Source of the DNA: an uncultured SAR116 cluster alpha proteobacterium | GTDB lineage: Bacteria > Pseudomonadota > Alphaproteobacteria > Puniceispirillales > Marisalimonadaceae | Assembly: GCA_902517815.1 (NCBI GenBank) | Contig: CABYED010000001.1 | Span: 298,169 to 362,168, forward strand | Reading direction: 5' to 3' | Length of the DNA: 64,000 nt | In this document: piece by piece, positions 25,320 to 34,165 of the stretch | Numbering within the stretch: the stretch's first letter is position 1 | How the letters are laid out: every line of letters begins with the position of its first letter | Notes under the pieces: model-generated | Databases searched by the model: none | What the model was told of the DNA's origin: nothing | What the model saw: the letters and a program-made list of their open reading frames with translations, nothing else | Translations under genes and position numbers: made by a program

Positions 25320-26216
25320 CTACTTTTGATTTGTTATTCTATCATAAGTCTTAAATAAAGATTGGTTCCCATTTTTTCCTTCATTGTGAGCCTTTGATCC
25401 CAAATAAAGCGTTTGAACAAGAGACAGGCCTGGTAAAGGAACACCACTTTCAAAAGCTGCCTCACTAGCTAACCTTAAATCTTTTAATTGCAAATCTATT
25501 CTAAATCCAGCTTGATCATTTTTATCTATCACATGATTTCCTAAATTCTCTAACATCCAGGAATTAGCCGATCCTCCCATTAAAGTTTCTCTTAAAAGAT
25601 TTAAATTACCACCTTTTGATTTACAAAGAGCAAAAGCTTCACACATAGCTTGTATATGAGAACCAACCATTATTTGGTTACACATTTTGAAAATTTGACC
25701 CATGCCAGATTTTCCAGCATAAATTACATTTTTCCCAAAACAATGAAGAATATTTATAGATTTTTTAAAGATGTCTTTTTTCCCACCTACCATTATTGAT
25801 AAATTTGCATTTTGAGCACCTTTAACGCCACCACTTACTGGAGCATCAAGAAAATCAACCTGTATTTTTTGTAAAGTTTTACCAATTACAATTGCTGATT
25901 TTGATGAAATTGTGCTCATATCAATCACAACTGTCCCAGGTTTAAGGTATGAGTTTATTCCAGTACGATCGTTAAAAACATTTTCAACATCATTTGTATC
26001 TGGCAAAATTGAAATTATAAAATTACTATTTGCAATACCCCTTAAATTATTAACAGTTTTTATTTTTTCTTTTTCTAACTTTTTTGTAATTTTAGGATTA
26101 ATGTCGTATACCTTAACTTCATATGCTTGCTTTATTAAGTTTTTTAACATTGGCAAACCCATATTACCTGCACCAACAAAGCCAATTGATTGAGAAGTTT
26201 TATTATTAATCTTCAT
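25320..26216 (-). CDS. 3-hydroxyisobutyrate dehydrogenase-like NAD(P) oxidoreductase
   Basis: A beta-hydroxyacid dehydrogenase (298 aa). Seen: the Rossmann start IGFVGAGNMGLPMLKNL, GTVVIDMSTISSKSA, the substrate motif DAPVSGGVKGAQNANLSIMVGG near residue 122, and the catalytic Lys in FKMCNQIMVGS near 172. Length and motifs agree with 3-hydroxyisobutyrate or tartronate semialdehyde reductases; which of them is not decided by sequence. It is convergent with the DUF1330 gene, ending 21 bases from its stop. Confidence 0.88.
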   Translation of the reverse strand: MKINNKTSQSIGFVGAGNMGLPMLKNLIKQAYEVKVYDINPKITKKLEKEKIKTVNNLRGIANSNFIISILPDTNDVENVFNDRTGINSYLKPGTVVIDMSTISSKSAIVIGKTLQKIQVDFLDAPVSGGVKGAQNANLSIMVGGKKDIFKKSINILHCFGKNVIYAGKSGMGQIFKMCNQIMVGSHIQAMCEAFALCKSKGGNLNLLRETLMGGSANSWMLENLGNHVIDKNDQAGFRIDLQLKDLRLASEAAFESGVPLPGLSLVQTLYLGSKAHNEGKNGNQSLFKTYDRITNQK

Positions 26217-26441
26217 TTATTTTTCTTTCAGAATTTCAAATGGAAATATTTGAATATAAATTATTAAATATTTTTCACTTATAATGAATATAAAAATTTA
26301 TTTCCAATTTAATTTATTAAATTTTAATCAATTATTTCAACTAAAGTAAATTAAAAAACATAACTTTTTAATTACTACTCCATAAAAATTATTAGCTAAT
26401 AAGTTGAAATTATAATCTTAAATAATATCATATACATTTAA

Positions 26442-26750
26442 GTGGAATATTGTATGCAAAAGAACAACCTGTCCTTAGCAAATTTGTGGTATATATTAAG
26501 AAATAAAGAAAGACAATTAGGACTAGACAAATTGTCTTTTACTGAGCGTGATATATTTTTATATATTTTATTTATTCAAGAAAAAAATAAATTAATTAGT
26601 CTCGAAAATATTGTTAAAAATTGTAGACATCCAAGAGCAACATTGTTCCGGTGTTTGAAAAAACTACGTTTAGAGAAAATAATTCAAGTTAAAAAAGATA
26701 CAGCCGACACAAGAAAATCATTCATTTCTATTTCATCTAAATATTTATAA
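26442..26750 (+). CDS. MarR-like winged-helix protein
   Basis: A 102-aa protein with a winged-helix DNA-binding pattern: LSFTERDIFLYILF (helix), SLENIVKNCRHPRATLFRCLKKLRLEKIIQVKKD (recognition helix followed by a wing), and an Arg/Lys-rich wing TADTRKSFISI. It resembles MarR-type regulators but lacks the long dimerisation helices, so it may be a short variant. The true start may be the ATG four codons inside. It is alone, with 225 bases upstream of it. Confidence 0.65.
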   Translation: MEYCMQKNNLSLANLWYILRNKERQLGLDKLSFTERDIFLYILFIQEKNKLISLENIVKNCRHPRATLFRCLKKLRLEKIIQVKKDTADTRKSFISISSKYL

Positions 26751-26781
26751 TAATTCTGTTGATGATCGATTAAGTAACTTA

Positions 26782-27240
26782 TCAAATCTTTAGTTCAAGT
26801 CTAGGTTTCCAAAATGGACGGAATAATTCAATTTTTGGACAACGGTTCATAACAACTTTTAAACCTGCATTTTCAGCAAGACGAGCAGCTTCATAATTGA
26901 TAACTCCAATTTGTCCCCACAAAACTTTGGCACCAATCTCAATTGCTTCTTCAGCTATGCTAAATAAGTCTTCTGATCTTCTAAATACTTCTACCATATC
27001 CACTGCCCGATTAATCTCTTTTAAATTTGGGAATACTTCTAAGCCTCTTATTTCTTTTAATCCAGGTTTTGGGTTCACTGGTATCATATCATAGCCAGTT
27101 TCATGTAATACTCTTAGAACCCCATAGCTAAACTTTGTTTTATCAGGACTAGCTCCAACCATTGCGATAGTCTTTACAGAGCTTAAAATATCTTGAAGGT
27201 AATTGTCTTTATATGGTTCATCATGGTTCATGTTAGTCAT
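26782..27240 (-). CDS. CoA-binding domain protein
   Basis: A 152-aa protein with a Rossmann-like CoA-binding fold, as in YccU. Seen: TIAMVGASPDKTKFSYGVLRVLHETGYDMIPVNPKPG, LEVFPNLKEINRAVDMVEVFRRSED, and KVLWGQIGVINYEAARLAENAGLKVVMNRCPKIE, which are the three blocks of the family with the late conserved Cys in NRCPKIE. The start is moved eight codons inside because an AGGGAA ribosome-binding site precedes that ATG; it overlaps the ferredoxin end by 8 bases. It is third in the methanethiol oxidase-ferredoxin operon. CoA or acyl-CoA binding is known for the family; role here is unclear. Confidence 0.87.
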   Translation of the reverse strand: MTNMNHDEPYKDNYLQDILSSVKTIAMVGASPDKTKFSYGVLRVLHETGYDMIPVNPKPGLKEIRGLEVFPNLKEINRAVDMVEVFRRSEDLFSIAEEAIEIGAKVLWGQIGVINYEAARLAENAGLKVVMNRCPKIELFRPFWKPRLELKI

Positions 27241-27607
27241 ATTTAATTTCCCTGATAGTTGCAATATCAGCTTTTAACTCGTGTGGAGCTAGCGGATCAA
27301 TAAATGGATTACGATATAATTTATCATGACTTTCTACACCTATGTCAAATATACAATCTGATTTGGCTCTTGCCACACATAATATTACATAACCATTGTT
27401 AATTTGCCTATTGTTAAGAGCTACTTGAGATTTTTGATCAACTTTACCCTTAATTAATTTGGCAGCACACGTAATACACCCCCCGTATTGACAACCATAA
27501 GGTAAATCAAGACCAAGCGAACGTAATTCTGATAATAACGGTTTATTACCTTTAACCTCATATATAGCGTTATTACGATTTGCTATTGTAATTTTTTTCA
27601 TAACCAA
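27233..27607 (-). CDS. Plant-type [2Fe-2S] ferredoxin
   Basis: A 124-aa protein with the plant-type cluster motif DLPYGCQYGGCITCAAKL (C-x4-C-x2-C) and the fourth Cys in YVILCVARAKSDC. The order and spacing match 2Fe-2S ferredoxins and reductase ferredoxin domains. The C-terminal 30 residues extend past the ferredoxin core. It overlaps the methanethiol oxidase-like gene by 10 bases and the CoA-binding gene by 8, so the three are tightly coupled. Confidence 0.9.
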   Translation of the reverse strand: MVMKKITIANRNNAIYEVKGNKPLLSELRSLGLDLPYGCQYGGCITCAAKLIKGKVDQKSQVALNNRQINNGYVILCVARAKSDCIFDIGVESHDKLYRNPFIDPLAPHELKADIATIREIKYD

Positions 27608-28965
27608 ATATCACTTGTGCAATCACCCCCAGGGTAACGACTTTCGTGACAACGACTAGGGCCATTAGGTTCATTGCCAAAGTTTACAACAAAGTCTTTA
27701 TTAATTTTCATGCCCCCATTTTCCACATCACAGTCGATCATGAGCATTACACCGCCTTTAGTTCTAATTTCTGGATAAAATTGATTATCCCAAGTTGAAA
27801 AAAGTGATGTAGTTACATACATCCGTTTACCATCTAAAGATAATTGGTACATCTGTGGACCTCCAGTAACTTTGACACCATTTACTATTGGAGCTCTTCC
27901 TAACAGACCACCCATCCAAACTTGACCCGTTAAAATTGGATTGTGTGGGTCAGTAATATTATATTGTCGCATGTCACCATGAAGCCAATTATTTATATAG
28001 AGATATTTATCATCCATAGAAACTAAAAGTGCTGACATAACTCCTGGAATAGGAATAGGCCAATCTGGATGAGGTTCATTATCTATATCAATTATCTTTT
28101 GCCATTCCCAGCTACCATTTTTGGTTTTCCAAAAATGAATTACGTTTGCACTTAAAGCTGCACCACAAAACCCGTGGCTACTATTTGGATTGTGTAAAAA
28201 CTTTACTTCTAAAGGAATTAGTCCATCTTCACCTAAATACATCGTTTGAATTGGCCTTTTCTTCTCAAAATCCCAAATATGCAAACGTCTTCCATATTTA
28301 AGATGACCAACTTCTTCAAGATCAAAGCCTGGCATAAAAGTGTTAGGTGCAGCCCATTCTGAGCTAACCATTACATTATGACGTGGTTGATACCAAAAAT
28401 CATAACTAAAAGGAATATCGCCCATTGAGTTTTCCCAACGCCCTAAAATTTCAAAGTCTTTGTTAAGATGTAAGTAACCTCCTGGAGCTTCACCTTTAGC
28501 GTCTCCAAGGAAAGAAATAATTATCTCTGATCCTAAGCAATGAACAGTGTGAGGTCCTGATAAATTAGTTTTAGTTTTAATTTCGGTCCCTTGGATAATT
28601 TTATGTATTTTAGGTTCTTTTGGATTTGTCGCAGTATCAACAACATAAATATTATTTGATCTAACCCCTGGAACAAGGAGATATCTTCTACTCATACTTT
28701 TATCGTCATGACAAGATGAACATGCATTCCAACCCATATGATGTAGTTCATCTCCTATTCCTGGCATTTCTAGTCTATGTATTACTTTTGAGTAACTTTC
28801 ACTTTTTGGGTCAACATCAACTGTTGCTAAGTAATCAGGTTTTTGAATACCAGTGCCAGTATAAATAGCTATGGTATAAAGTAATTTTTCACTGGGTGCT
28901 TTAATTGCTTCAGAAGGACTTGCATACCCTGGACCACAACATAATCCTTCCATAAAAATCTCCAA
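27598..28965 (-). CDS. Selenium-binding protein 56 family / methanethiol oxidase-like
   Basis: SBP56-family protein (455 aa). Characterised bacterial members are copper-dependent methanethiol oxidases (MtoX) that convert methanethiol to formaldehyde, hydrogen sulfide and H2O2; methanethiol is a product of DMSP demethylation, common in seawater. Seen: EGLCCGPGYASPSEA, HHMGWNACSSCHDD, PHTVHCL, NSSHGFCGAAL, PHPDWPIPIPGVMS, and NNWLHGDMRQYNI, i.e. the conserved Cys and His positions. No signal peptide is evident, whereas characterised MtoX is periplasmic. It heads an operon with a ferredoxin and a CoA-binding protein. Confidence 0.88.
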   Translation of the reverse strand: MEIFMEGLCCGPGYASPSEAIKAPSEKLLYTIAIYTGTGIQKPDYLATVDVDPKSESYSKVIHRLEMPGIGDELHHMGWNACSSCHDDKSMSRRYLLVPGVRSNNIYVVDTATNPKEPKIHKIIQGTEIKTKTNLSGPHTVHCLGSEIIISFLGDAKGEAPGGYLHLNKDFEILGRWENSMGDIPFSYDFWYQPRHNVMVSSEWAAPNTFMPGFDLEEVGHLKYGRRLHIWDFEKKRPIQTMYLGEDGLIPLEVKFLHNPNSSHGFCGAALSANVIHFWKTKNGSWEWQKIIDIDNEPHPDWPIPIPGVMSALLVSMDDKYLYINNWLHGDMRQYNITDPHNPILTGQVWMGGLLGRAPIVNGVKVTGGPQMYQLSLDGKRMYVTTSLFSTWDNQFYPEIRTKGGVMLMIDCDVENGGMKINKDFVVNFGNEPNGPSRCHESRYPGGDCTSDIWL

Positions 28966-29024
28966 ATAATATTAAAGGATATAAGAAAACTACAACAAAT
29001 TCACCCTAAGGTAAAAGGTAATTT

Positions 29025-29930
29025 TTAAGCGAGATTATCAATATAAAATTTAATCCCCCTTTCTATTGAATATTTAGGTTCCCACTGAATGTCATTCTTA
29101 ATTTTTTTCAAACTAAAAAGTTTCCTTTCACTCACAGAGTTATGATTTGAAAAGTTCACTTGCAAATTGCCCATGTGTTTACTGACTTCATTAACTATCT
29201 TATCATATGAGGGGAAATCTGGTCCAGAAACATTATAATCATAAAAATGTTCTTTTTCATGAAATAAACATTTTTCTAAACATGAAACTACGTCATCAAC
29301 ATAAACATACGGCCAACAAAACACACTTTTGAATGGTAATGAAATTTTTTTATTTTTAATTCCAGAATTTATAATATCATTGATGAAGCAGCTGGTTGAT
29401 CTTCTATGACCATAAATAGTTGACAATCTTAAAGATATTATGTCCATCTCATAGTTTTCATAATACTTCTTTAATAATAAATCACATGAAGCCTTTGTTG
29501 CCCCATAAAGATTTTCTGGAGCAAATCTGTAATCTTCTGTTGTATCACTTTCTGCAAGCTCTCCATATGCTGAAATAGAAGAGCAGAAGATAAATCTATT
29601 AATTTTTTTATAAATTCTAGCAGCTTCAATTAAATACATAGTAAAAAAAATGTTATTTTCGATGATTATATTTGGATTTTCGTTTGCCAACATTGGACCA
29701 GAAATTCCACCAGTATGAATAATTTTTGTGATATCGTACCTTTCTAATAAGTTTGTAACATCCTCAACACTATTTACAGGAATTGAAATATGCTTATATT
29801 TTTCATTGCATTCGGCATTAATAACAGGGTCGAGACCAACAATTAGATTACTCTTGTTTAAAAGTTTTGTGACTAAAGGAGCACCAACTAAACCAGATGA
29901 CCCTGTAATAAGGATATTTTCAAAATTCAT
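29025..29930 (-). CDS. NAD-dependent epimerase/dehydratase
   Basis: An extended short-chain dehydrogenase (301 aa). Seen: ILITGSSGLVGAPLV (G-x-x-G-x-x-G), a catalytic Ser in FIFCSSISAYGE, and the Y-x-x-x-K pair in YGATKASCDLLLKKYYE near residue 147, followed by LRLSTIYGHR. These are features of nucleotide-sugar epimerases or of nonspecific epimerase-like reductases. Substrate unknown. It is preceded by no obvious operon partners and is divergent from the GST gene. Confidence 0.85.
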   Translation of the reverse strand: MNFENILITGSSGLVGAPLVTKLLNKSNLIVGLDPVINAECNEKYKHISIPVNSVEDVTNLLERYDITKIIHTGGISGPMLANENPNIIIENNIFFTMYLIEAARIYKKINRFIFCSSISAYGELAESDTTEDYRFAPENLYGATKASCDLLLKKYYENYEMDIISLRLSTIYGHRRSTSCFINDIINSGIKNKKISLPFKSVFCWPYVYVDDVVSCLEKCLFHEKEHFYDYNVSGPDFPSYDKIVNEVSKHMGNLQVNFSNHNSVSERKLFSLKKIKNDIQWEPKYSIERGIKFYIDNLA

Positions 29931-30035
29931 ATTTTCTCTCTACATTTTTAAATAATTTCTTATAATTTTATTATTGAAAACGTAACAAGCTTATTTATAA
30001 AATTAAATAACTAATCTTTTTAGAAGGAGGTTTAA

Positions 30036-30641
30036 ATGAAATTGTATTTTGCCCCTAACTCACGCGCAGTTAGGATAGCTTGGCTTCTTGAAGAATTAGG
30101 TATGGACTATGAAATAGAAAAATATTCAGTAGGCGATAAAGCACTTAGAACTCCAGAATATTATAAATTACATCCTATGGGAAGAGTTCCTGTACTGGAA
30201 GATGAGAGTATCAAAATTTATGAGTCTGGTGCAATTGTGGAATACCTACTATCTAAATATGATAAAGGAAAATTTTGTCCTGACAAAACAGACTCAACCT
30301 TTCCTTATTATCTACAATGGCTTCATTATGCTGAAGGCTCAATTATGCCACAAGTTAATACAATTGTTGTAGAGACTATCTTACTACCTCCTGAACGAAA
30401 GAACGAAGTTAACGTTGCAAGAGCTTTTAAACTTTTAAATGTAGCACTATTAAACGTAAATAATAACTTAGAAAATAAAGACTTTTTAACCGGTACATTT
30501 TCTGGAGCTGACATAATGACAGGACACGCATGTATAGGAGCTAAAAGAGTAGGTGCAGACATTTCAGATTTGACTAATGTAGAAAGTTATATTGATCGTT
30601 TATTGTCTAGGCCTGCATTACAAAAAGCTATAAAAATTTAA
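30036..30641 (+). CDS. Glutathione S-transferase
   Basis: A 201-aa GST with N-terminal thioredoxin domain (LYFAPNSRAVRIAWLLEELG, catalytic Ser in the NS position) and the cis-Pro and glutathione-binding motif GRVPVLEDESIKIYESGAIVEYL. The C-terminal helical domain contains FSGADIMTGHACIGA, typical of bacterial beta- or theta-like members. It has an excellent AAGGAGG ribosome-binding site. Substrate unknown; detoxification or isomerisation is likely. Confidence 0.92.
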   Translation: MKLYFAPNSRAVRIAWLLEELGMDYEIEKYSVGDKALRTPEYYKLHPMGRVPVLEDESIKIYESGAIVEYLLSKYDKGKFCPDKTDSTFPYYLQWLHYAEGSIMPQVNTIVVETILLPPERKNEVNVARAFKLLNVALLNVNNNLENKDFLTGTFSGADIMTGHACIGAKRVGADISDLTNVESYIDRLLSRPALQKAIKI

Positions 30642-30646
30642 TTTTT

Positions 30647-32314
30647 TTAATTTAAATTATTTATGAGATCATAATCGATATAATCCCTTGTGATAGGACT
30701 ATTTTTATCAATTTTATACTTAATAATTAACTCACTAATTTTAGATCTATAGGCTAAATCTTCACAATAGTTTCCCTCTTCAATAAGGAAAATAGCTGAG
30801 CTTAAATAATATAAAGATGTCGCTATTTGCCTTGATGAAGAAGTAAAATCTTCTCTTACTTCATTTTCCACAAAATTAAAAACATCATCTATGACAGATA
30901 ATAAATGTTTTTCGTGTTTTTTTTCAGAATTAATTTTGACAGAATCTATTAGAAAATTTTTAAATATTTGTAAATTAGTGTCTTTTTTAAGAGCCCTAAT
31001 TGTATCTAAAGATATAATATTACTGGTGCCTTCCCAAATAGAACCAAGATGGGAATCTCTCAAAATTTTTGGATCAAGCCAATCTTCTATATAGCCTAAA
31101 CCGCCTCTAATCTCCATTGCATCTCCAGCAACTTTTCTAACATCTCTACAAGCTCTAAATTTAATAAGGGGTGTTATTATCCTAAAAATTTTCTGAGAAA
31201 CAATATCTCCTTTATCTGCTTTATTTAAGAGATCTGCTGCTTTAAATACGATAGATCTAGAAGCTTCTGTAATTATTAGAATCTTTAAAAGTTGTTTTTT
31301 CATTAAAGGAAGATCAATTAATTTTTTATTAAATGCATGACGATTATTTGAAATAAACAAGCTTTCTTGAAGACACCTTTGCATCATACCAGATGCTCGA
31401 ACTCCATTAGATAACCTCGACATATTTATCATGTCGGTCATTTGTTTAAAACCCTCATCAGGATTACCTACAAGATAAGCAAATGCTCTATTTAATTTAA
31501 TCTCACCACTAGCAAAAGATCTTCCTCCTAATTTATCTTTTAATCTTATAATTTCGTAATTATTTAAATCTCCATTTTCAAGTTTTTTTGGCAAAAGAAA
31601 TAATGCAAGCCCTTTTGTTCCACTAATGTTTTTATTATGTCTAGCAAGAACCATAGCAAGATCTGCATCTGGATTAGAGCAAAACCACTTATCTCCTGTT
31701 AAAAACCAATTTCCATCCTCATATTCAGCATATGTATCAATAGACCCTACATCTGATCCTGCATGTTGTTCTGTCATAAACATGGCACCTTGAAATAGAT
31801 GGTCTAGATCTTGTGAAGTTAATTGATCAAAGAATTTTTCAATTAATTTTTTGTCTCCAAATTTTGTAAGAGTTCGTGTTAAAGAATCTGTCATACTTAA
31901 TGGACAACAAAGACCAAATTCACTTTGAACAAATAAAAATGTAAGTGCATATTTTACTATGGGCGGAAGTGGTTGTTGCATTCCAAAAACACCATGCCTG
32001 TGCGACATTGCTGCTAAACCAAATTTTTCAAAAGCAAACTTTTCAATTTTTATAAAGTCAGGGTGTTTTTCAATATCATTTGATAATTCACCAACTCTTG
32101 ATCTTTTTTTCAATTTTGGAGGATTCTTATCAGCTGACAAGGCTAATTCTTCTAATTCAGAGCCTACAACCTCTCCTAACTCAATAAACTTGTTCTCAAC
32201 TTGATCAAATAATTCCTTTCCACAGTAATATTCTAATAATTTTGAAAACGACTTATCCCTTAAATAAGCGTTTATTCCTTTACTATCTGGAATATTGTTT
32301 GAAGAAAGAACCAC
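30647..32314 (-). CDS. Acyl-CoA dehydrogenase, AidB-like
   Basis: A 555-aa FAD-dependent acyl-CoA dehydrogenase of the AidB type. Seen: CPLSMTDSLTRTLTKFG, MTEQHAGSDVGSIDT (the AidB-like FAD/substrate motif), WFLTGDKWFCSNPDADLAMVLARH, LKDKLGGRSFASGEI and late GGLGYIEDWLDPKILRDSHLGSIWEGTSNI. The late RDSHLGSIWEGTSNI block is where AidB binds flavin. AidB is linked to alkylation response in E. coli; other members act on acyl-CoAs. It is convergent with the GST gene. Confidence 0.9.
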   Translation of the reverse strand: MVLSSNNIPDSKGINAYLRDKSFSKLLEYYCGKELFDQVENKFIELGEVVGSELEELALSADKNPPKLKKRSRVGELSNDIEKHPDFIKIEKFAFEKFGLAAMSHRHGVFGMQQPLPPIVKYALTFLFVQSEFGLCCPLSMTDSLTRTLTKFGDKKLIEKFFDQLTSQDLDHLFQGAMFMTEQHAGSDVGSIDTYAEYEDGNWFLTGDKWFCSNPDADLAMVLARHNKNISGTKGLALFLLPKKLENGDLNNYEIIRLKDKLGGRSFASGEIKLNRAFAYLVGNPDEGFKQMTDMINMSRLSNGVRASGMMQRCLQESLFISNNRHAFNKKLIDLPLMKKQLLKILIITEASRSIVFKAADLLNKADKGDIVSQKIFRIITPLIKFRACRDVRKVAGDAMEIRGGLGYIEDWLDPKILRDSHLGSIWEGTSNIISLDTIRALKKDTNLQIFKNFLIDSVKINSEKKHEKHLLSVIDDVFNFVENEVREDFTSSSRQIATSLYYLSSAIFLIEEGNYCEDLAYRSKISELIIKYKIDKNSPITRDYIDYDLINNLN

Positions 32315-32419
32315 TCTTAAACCTAATTATAATAGCTATGATAAAATTCTAAGTTTGAATTATATAACAATCCAAAGCTTGTATACATATAACTAACAAG
32401 ACTTAAATTACAGAATATT

Positions 32420-32677
32420 TCAATTTTTAGTTAGTTGATATACTTCGTGTGATAAGCCAAGTTCTTTTTCCATTTGTCTAAATTCATCTGATGACATAAA
32501 TTGCCCAACCATATCAGGATTAAAAACTTCTGTACTAATCATTGCTGTTTCATCATCTACCTTACCAACAATTGTATTTCTCATCATTTGGGACTGAACT
32601 TCTGCATCTGCATCAAATTTTTTTTTCCATTCATCGTAAGTTGTATTTTTAATCTTTACAATTATAAGAGTATTCAT
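32420..32677 (-). CDS. Small dimeric alpha/beta-barrel-like protein, unknown (85 aa)
   Basis: Unknown small soluble protein with a beta-alpha-beta pattern typical of antibiotic-biosynthesis-monooxygenase-like ferredoxin folds: NTLIIVKIKNTTYDEWKKKFD, then TAMISTEVFNPDMVGQFMSSDEFRQME. No catalytic residues stand out. It lies 24 bases downstream of another small protein on the same strand and both may be cotranscribed. Confidence 0.6.
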   Translation of the reverse strand: MNTLIIVKIKNTTYDEWKKKFDADAEVQSQMMRNTIVGKVDDETAMISTEVFNPDMVGQFMSSDEFRQMEKELGLSHEVYQLTKN

Positions 32678-32701
32678 GTATCAATCACTTTATTTCATAA
32701 T

Positions 32702-32983
32702 CTAATCAGTTACGTCCATTACATTTGACATCTCTTTTATGTCATTATGAAACATGCCTGCCATATCACCTAAGGTGTCTAGAATAGCTTGAGGAGAGTT
32801 CGCTTTCCACCAACAATACATAACCATATCATTCTTTTCATTATTCCAATTCATTTGAAAATTTGCATTTTCATTTTTCATATTTTTACGCACATCATCT
32901 GGCGTCATGTCTTTCATTGCTTCAAAATACTGATCTCTTATTTCTTCAGACTTGAATTTATGTTCTACCATATAATCTTTCAT
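32702..32983 (-). CDS. Small ferredoxin-fold-like protein, unknown (93 aa)
   Basis: Unknown. The sequence FEAMKDMTPDDVRKNM followed by MVMYCWWKANSPQAILDTL resembles DUF4242-like small dimeric proteins, where an aromatic strand is followed by A-x-S-P-x-A-I. It is Met-rich (about 13 of 93 residues), which can be a sign of copper or other soft-metal handling, and it lies divergently from the copper-type operon at 33.2 kb. That link is only positional. The ribosome-binding site is a plausible GGAGAT. Confidence 0.55.
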   Translation of the reverse strand: MKDYMVEHKFKSEEIRDQYFEAMKDMTPDDVRKNMKNENANFQMNWNNEKNDMVMYCWWKANSPQAILDTLGDMAGMFHNDIKEMSNVMDVTD

Positions 32984-33157
32984 TTATTATCTCCTAAAAT
33001 TTATATATTATTATGATTAATTTTTTATAACATCAAATTCTTATTTTAATAAAATTAATTAACTATTCTATTTTAATAGTATTTAAAATATTTAATTAAG
33101 TAACTAATTAATAGTTAAATGTTACATTATAATTAAAATTTTTTAATTTTTTTCTTT

Positions 33158-33178
33158 ACCTTCCTCTTAGGGAAAGGT
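33158..33178 (+). promoter_or_regulatory. CueR/HmrR-type copper operator
   Basis: ACCTTCC-7 bases-GAAAGGT, almost identical to the CueR operator of E. coli copA (ACCTTCC-7-GGAAGGT); one base differs in the right arm. A TTTACC sits just upstream like a -35 box, and a TTTAAG or TAAGCA after the site is a possible -10, with a long (about 19-base) spacer as MerR-family promoters have. It precedes the DUF4396-cytochrome c-multicopper oxidase operon by about 24 bases. Confidence 0.78.
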
Positions 33179-33201
33179 TTAAGCACTTAATTGGAGATAA
33201 A

Positions 33202-33645
33202 ATGTTTATTCAAGATGTAATACATATAAACTGGTTCTGCCAACATACTTGGTTACAGTCATCTAAAAATACTTTGTGGTGTTTACTTGGATGTTGTATT
33301 GGAGATTTTGGTACAATTGCATATTTTCAATTCATGCAGATTGACTGGCCCGTTATATTAATCATGTCACTGGCCATTGTTAATGGAATATTGACATCTA
33401 TTGCACTTGAAACTTTTATTCTGTCAAAGCAAATGTCTATGAAATTAGCCTTTAAAACAGCGATTGGGATGTCTTTAGTTTCTATGGTTTCTATGGAATT
33501 AGCTATGAATTTAACTGATGTTGCACTTACTGGTGGTGCTATTTTAACATGGTGGGTTATTCCTTTTATGCTTATCGCAGGATTTGTAACACCCCTACCA
33601 TACAATTATTGGCGATTAAAAGCTTTAGGCAAAGCATGTCATTAA
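33202..33645 (+). CDS. DUF4396 membrane protein
   Basis: A 147-aa membrane protein of the DUF4396 family. Seen: TWLQSSKNTLWCLLGCCIGDFG near the N-terminus (the family has W-x-x-A-S-x-N-T-x-x-C-L-x-G-C-x-I-G), and the very conserved end ILTWWVIPFMLIAGFVTPLPYNYWRLK. Four helices are likely. The Cys pair and Met-rich helix 3 region (MSMKLAFKTAIGMSLVSMVSMELAM) suggest copper or other soft-metal contact. It is the first gene after a CueR-like operator and is followed by cytochrome c and multicopper oxidase, so a role in copper tolerance is inferred. It overlaps the cytochrome gene by 10 bases. Confidence 0.85.
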   Translation: MFIQDVIHINWFCQHTWLQSSKNTLWCLLGCCIGDFGTIAYFQFMQIDWPVILIMSLAIVNGILTSIALETFILSKQMSMKLAFKTAIGMSLVSMVSMELAMNLTDVALTGGAILTWWVIPFMLIAGFVTPLPYNYWRLKALGKACH

Positions 33646-34136
33646 ATTTTAAAATTTTTGTTAAAAATAAATATTTATTCCTAATAATTGTTCCTTCAAT
33701 AATTTTAATTTTAGGAATGGTTATCTACTTGGCTGAAGAAAAAGTTGCTGAAGCAGCTATAACTTTAAATCCTGATAATAAAGAAACTATATTATTAGGT
33801 AAATCTGTATATGTTCAAAATTGTGCATCATGCCATGGTGTAAAATTAGAAGGTCAAAAAGATTGGATGTCCAGACTTCCAGATGGATTAATGCCTGCTC
33901 CTCCTCATGACGAGACAGGTCACACCTGGCATCATAGTGATAAATATTTATTCATGATTACTAAATACGGTATTGAGTATATTATAGGTCAAAAATATCC
34001 TAACAATATGCCAGCTTATAAAGATATTCTCTCAGATAAAGAAATTATATCAGTATTATCTTACATAAAAAGTACTTGGCCAAAAAAAGTTAAAAAAATC
34101 CACGATCAAATCAATGATCGCGAGAAATTAAAGTAA
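33636..34136 (+). CDS. Membrane-anchored c-type cytochrome (monohaem)
   Basis: A 166-aa protein with one N-terminal anchor helix (YLFLIIVPSIILILGMVIYLA) and a class I haem-binding motif CASCHG near residue 60. The distal Met ligand is probably in YPNNMPAYKDILSDKE near the C-terminus, the usual place. The ORF track extends the frame 29 codons upstream into the DUF4396 gene; the ATG at 33636 is chosen because it follows the upstream stop region closely and begins a normal N-terminus. It could pass electrons to or from the multicopper oxidase. Confidence 0.87.
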   Translation: MSLNFKIFVKNKYLFLIIVPSIILILGMVIYLAEEKVAEAAITLNPDNKETILLGKSVYVQNCASCHGVKLEGQKDWMSRLPDGLMPAPPHDETGHTWHHSDKYLFMITKYGIEYIIGQKYPNNMPAYKDILSDKEIISVLSYIKSTWPKKVKKIHDQINDREKLK

Positions 34137-34165
34137 TATCTAATTAAATTATTAATGGGAAAAAT

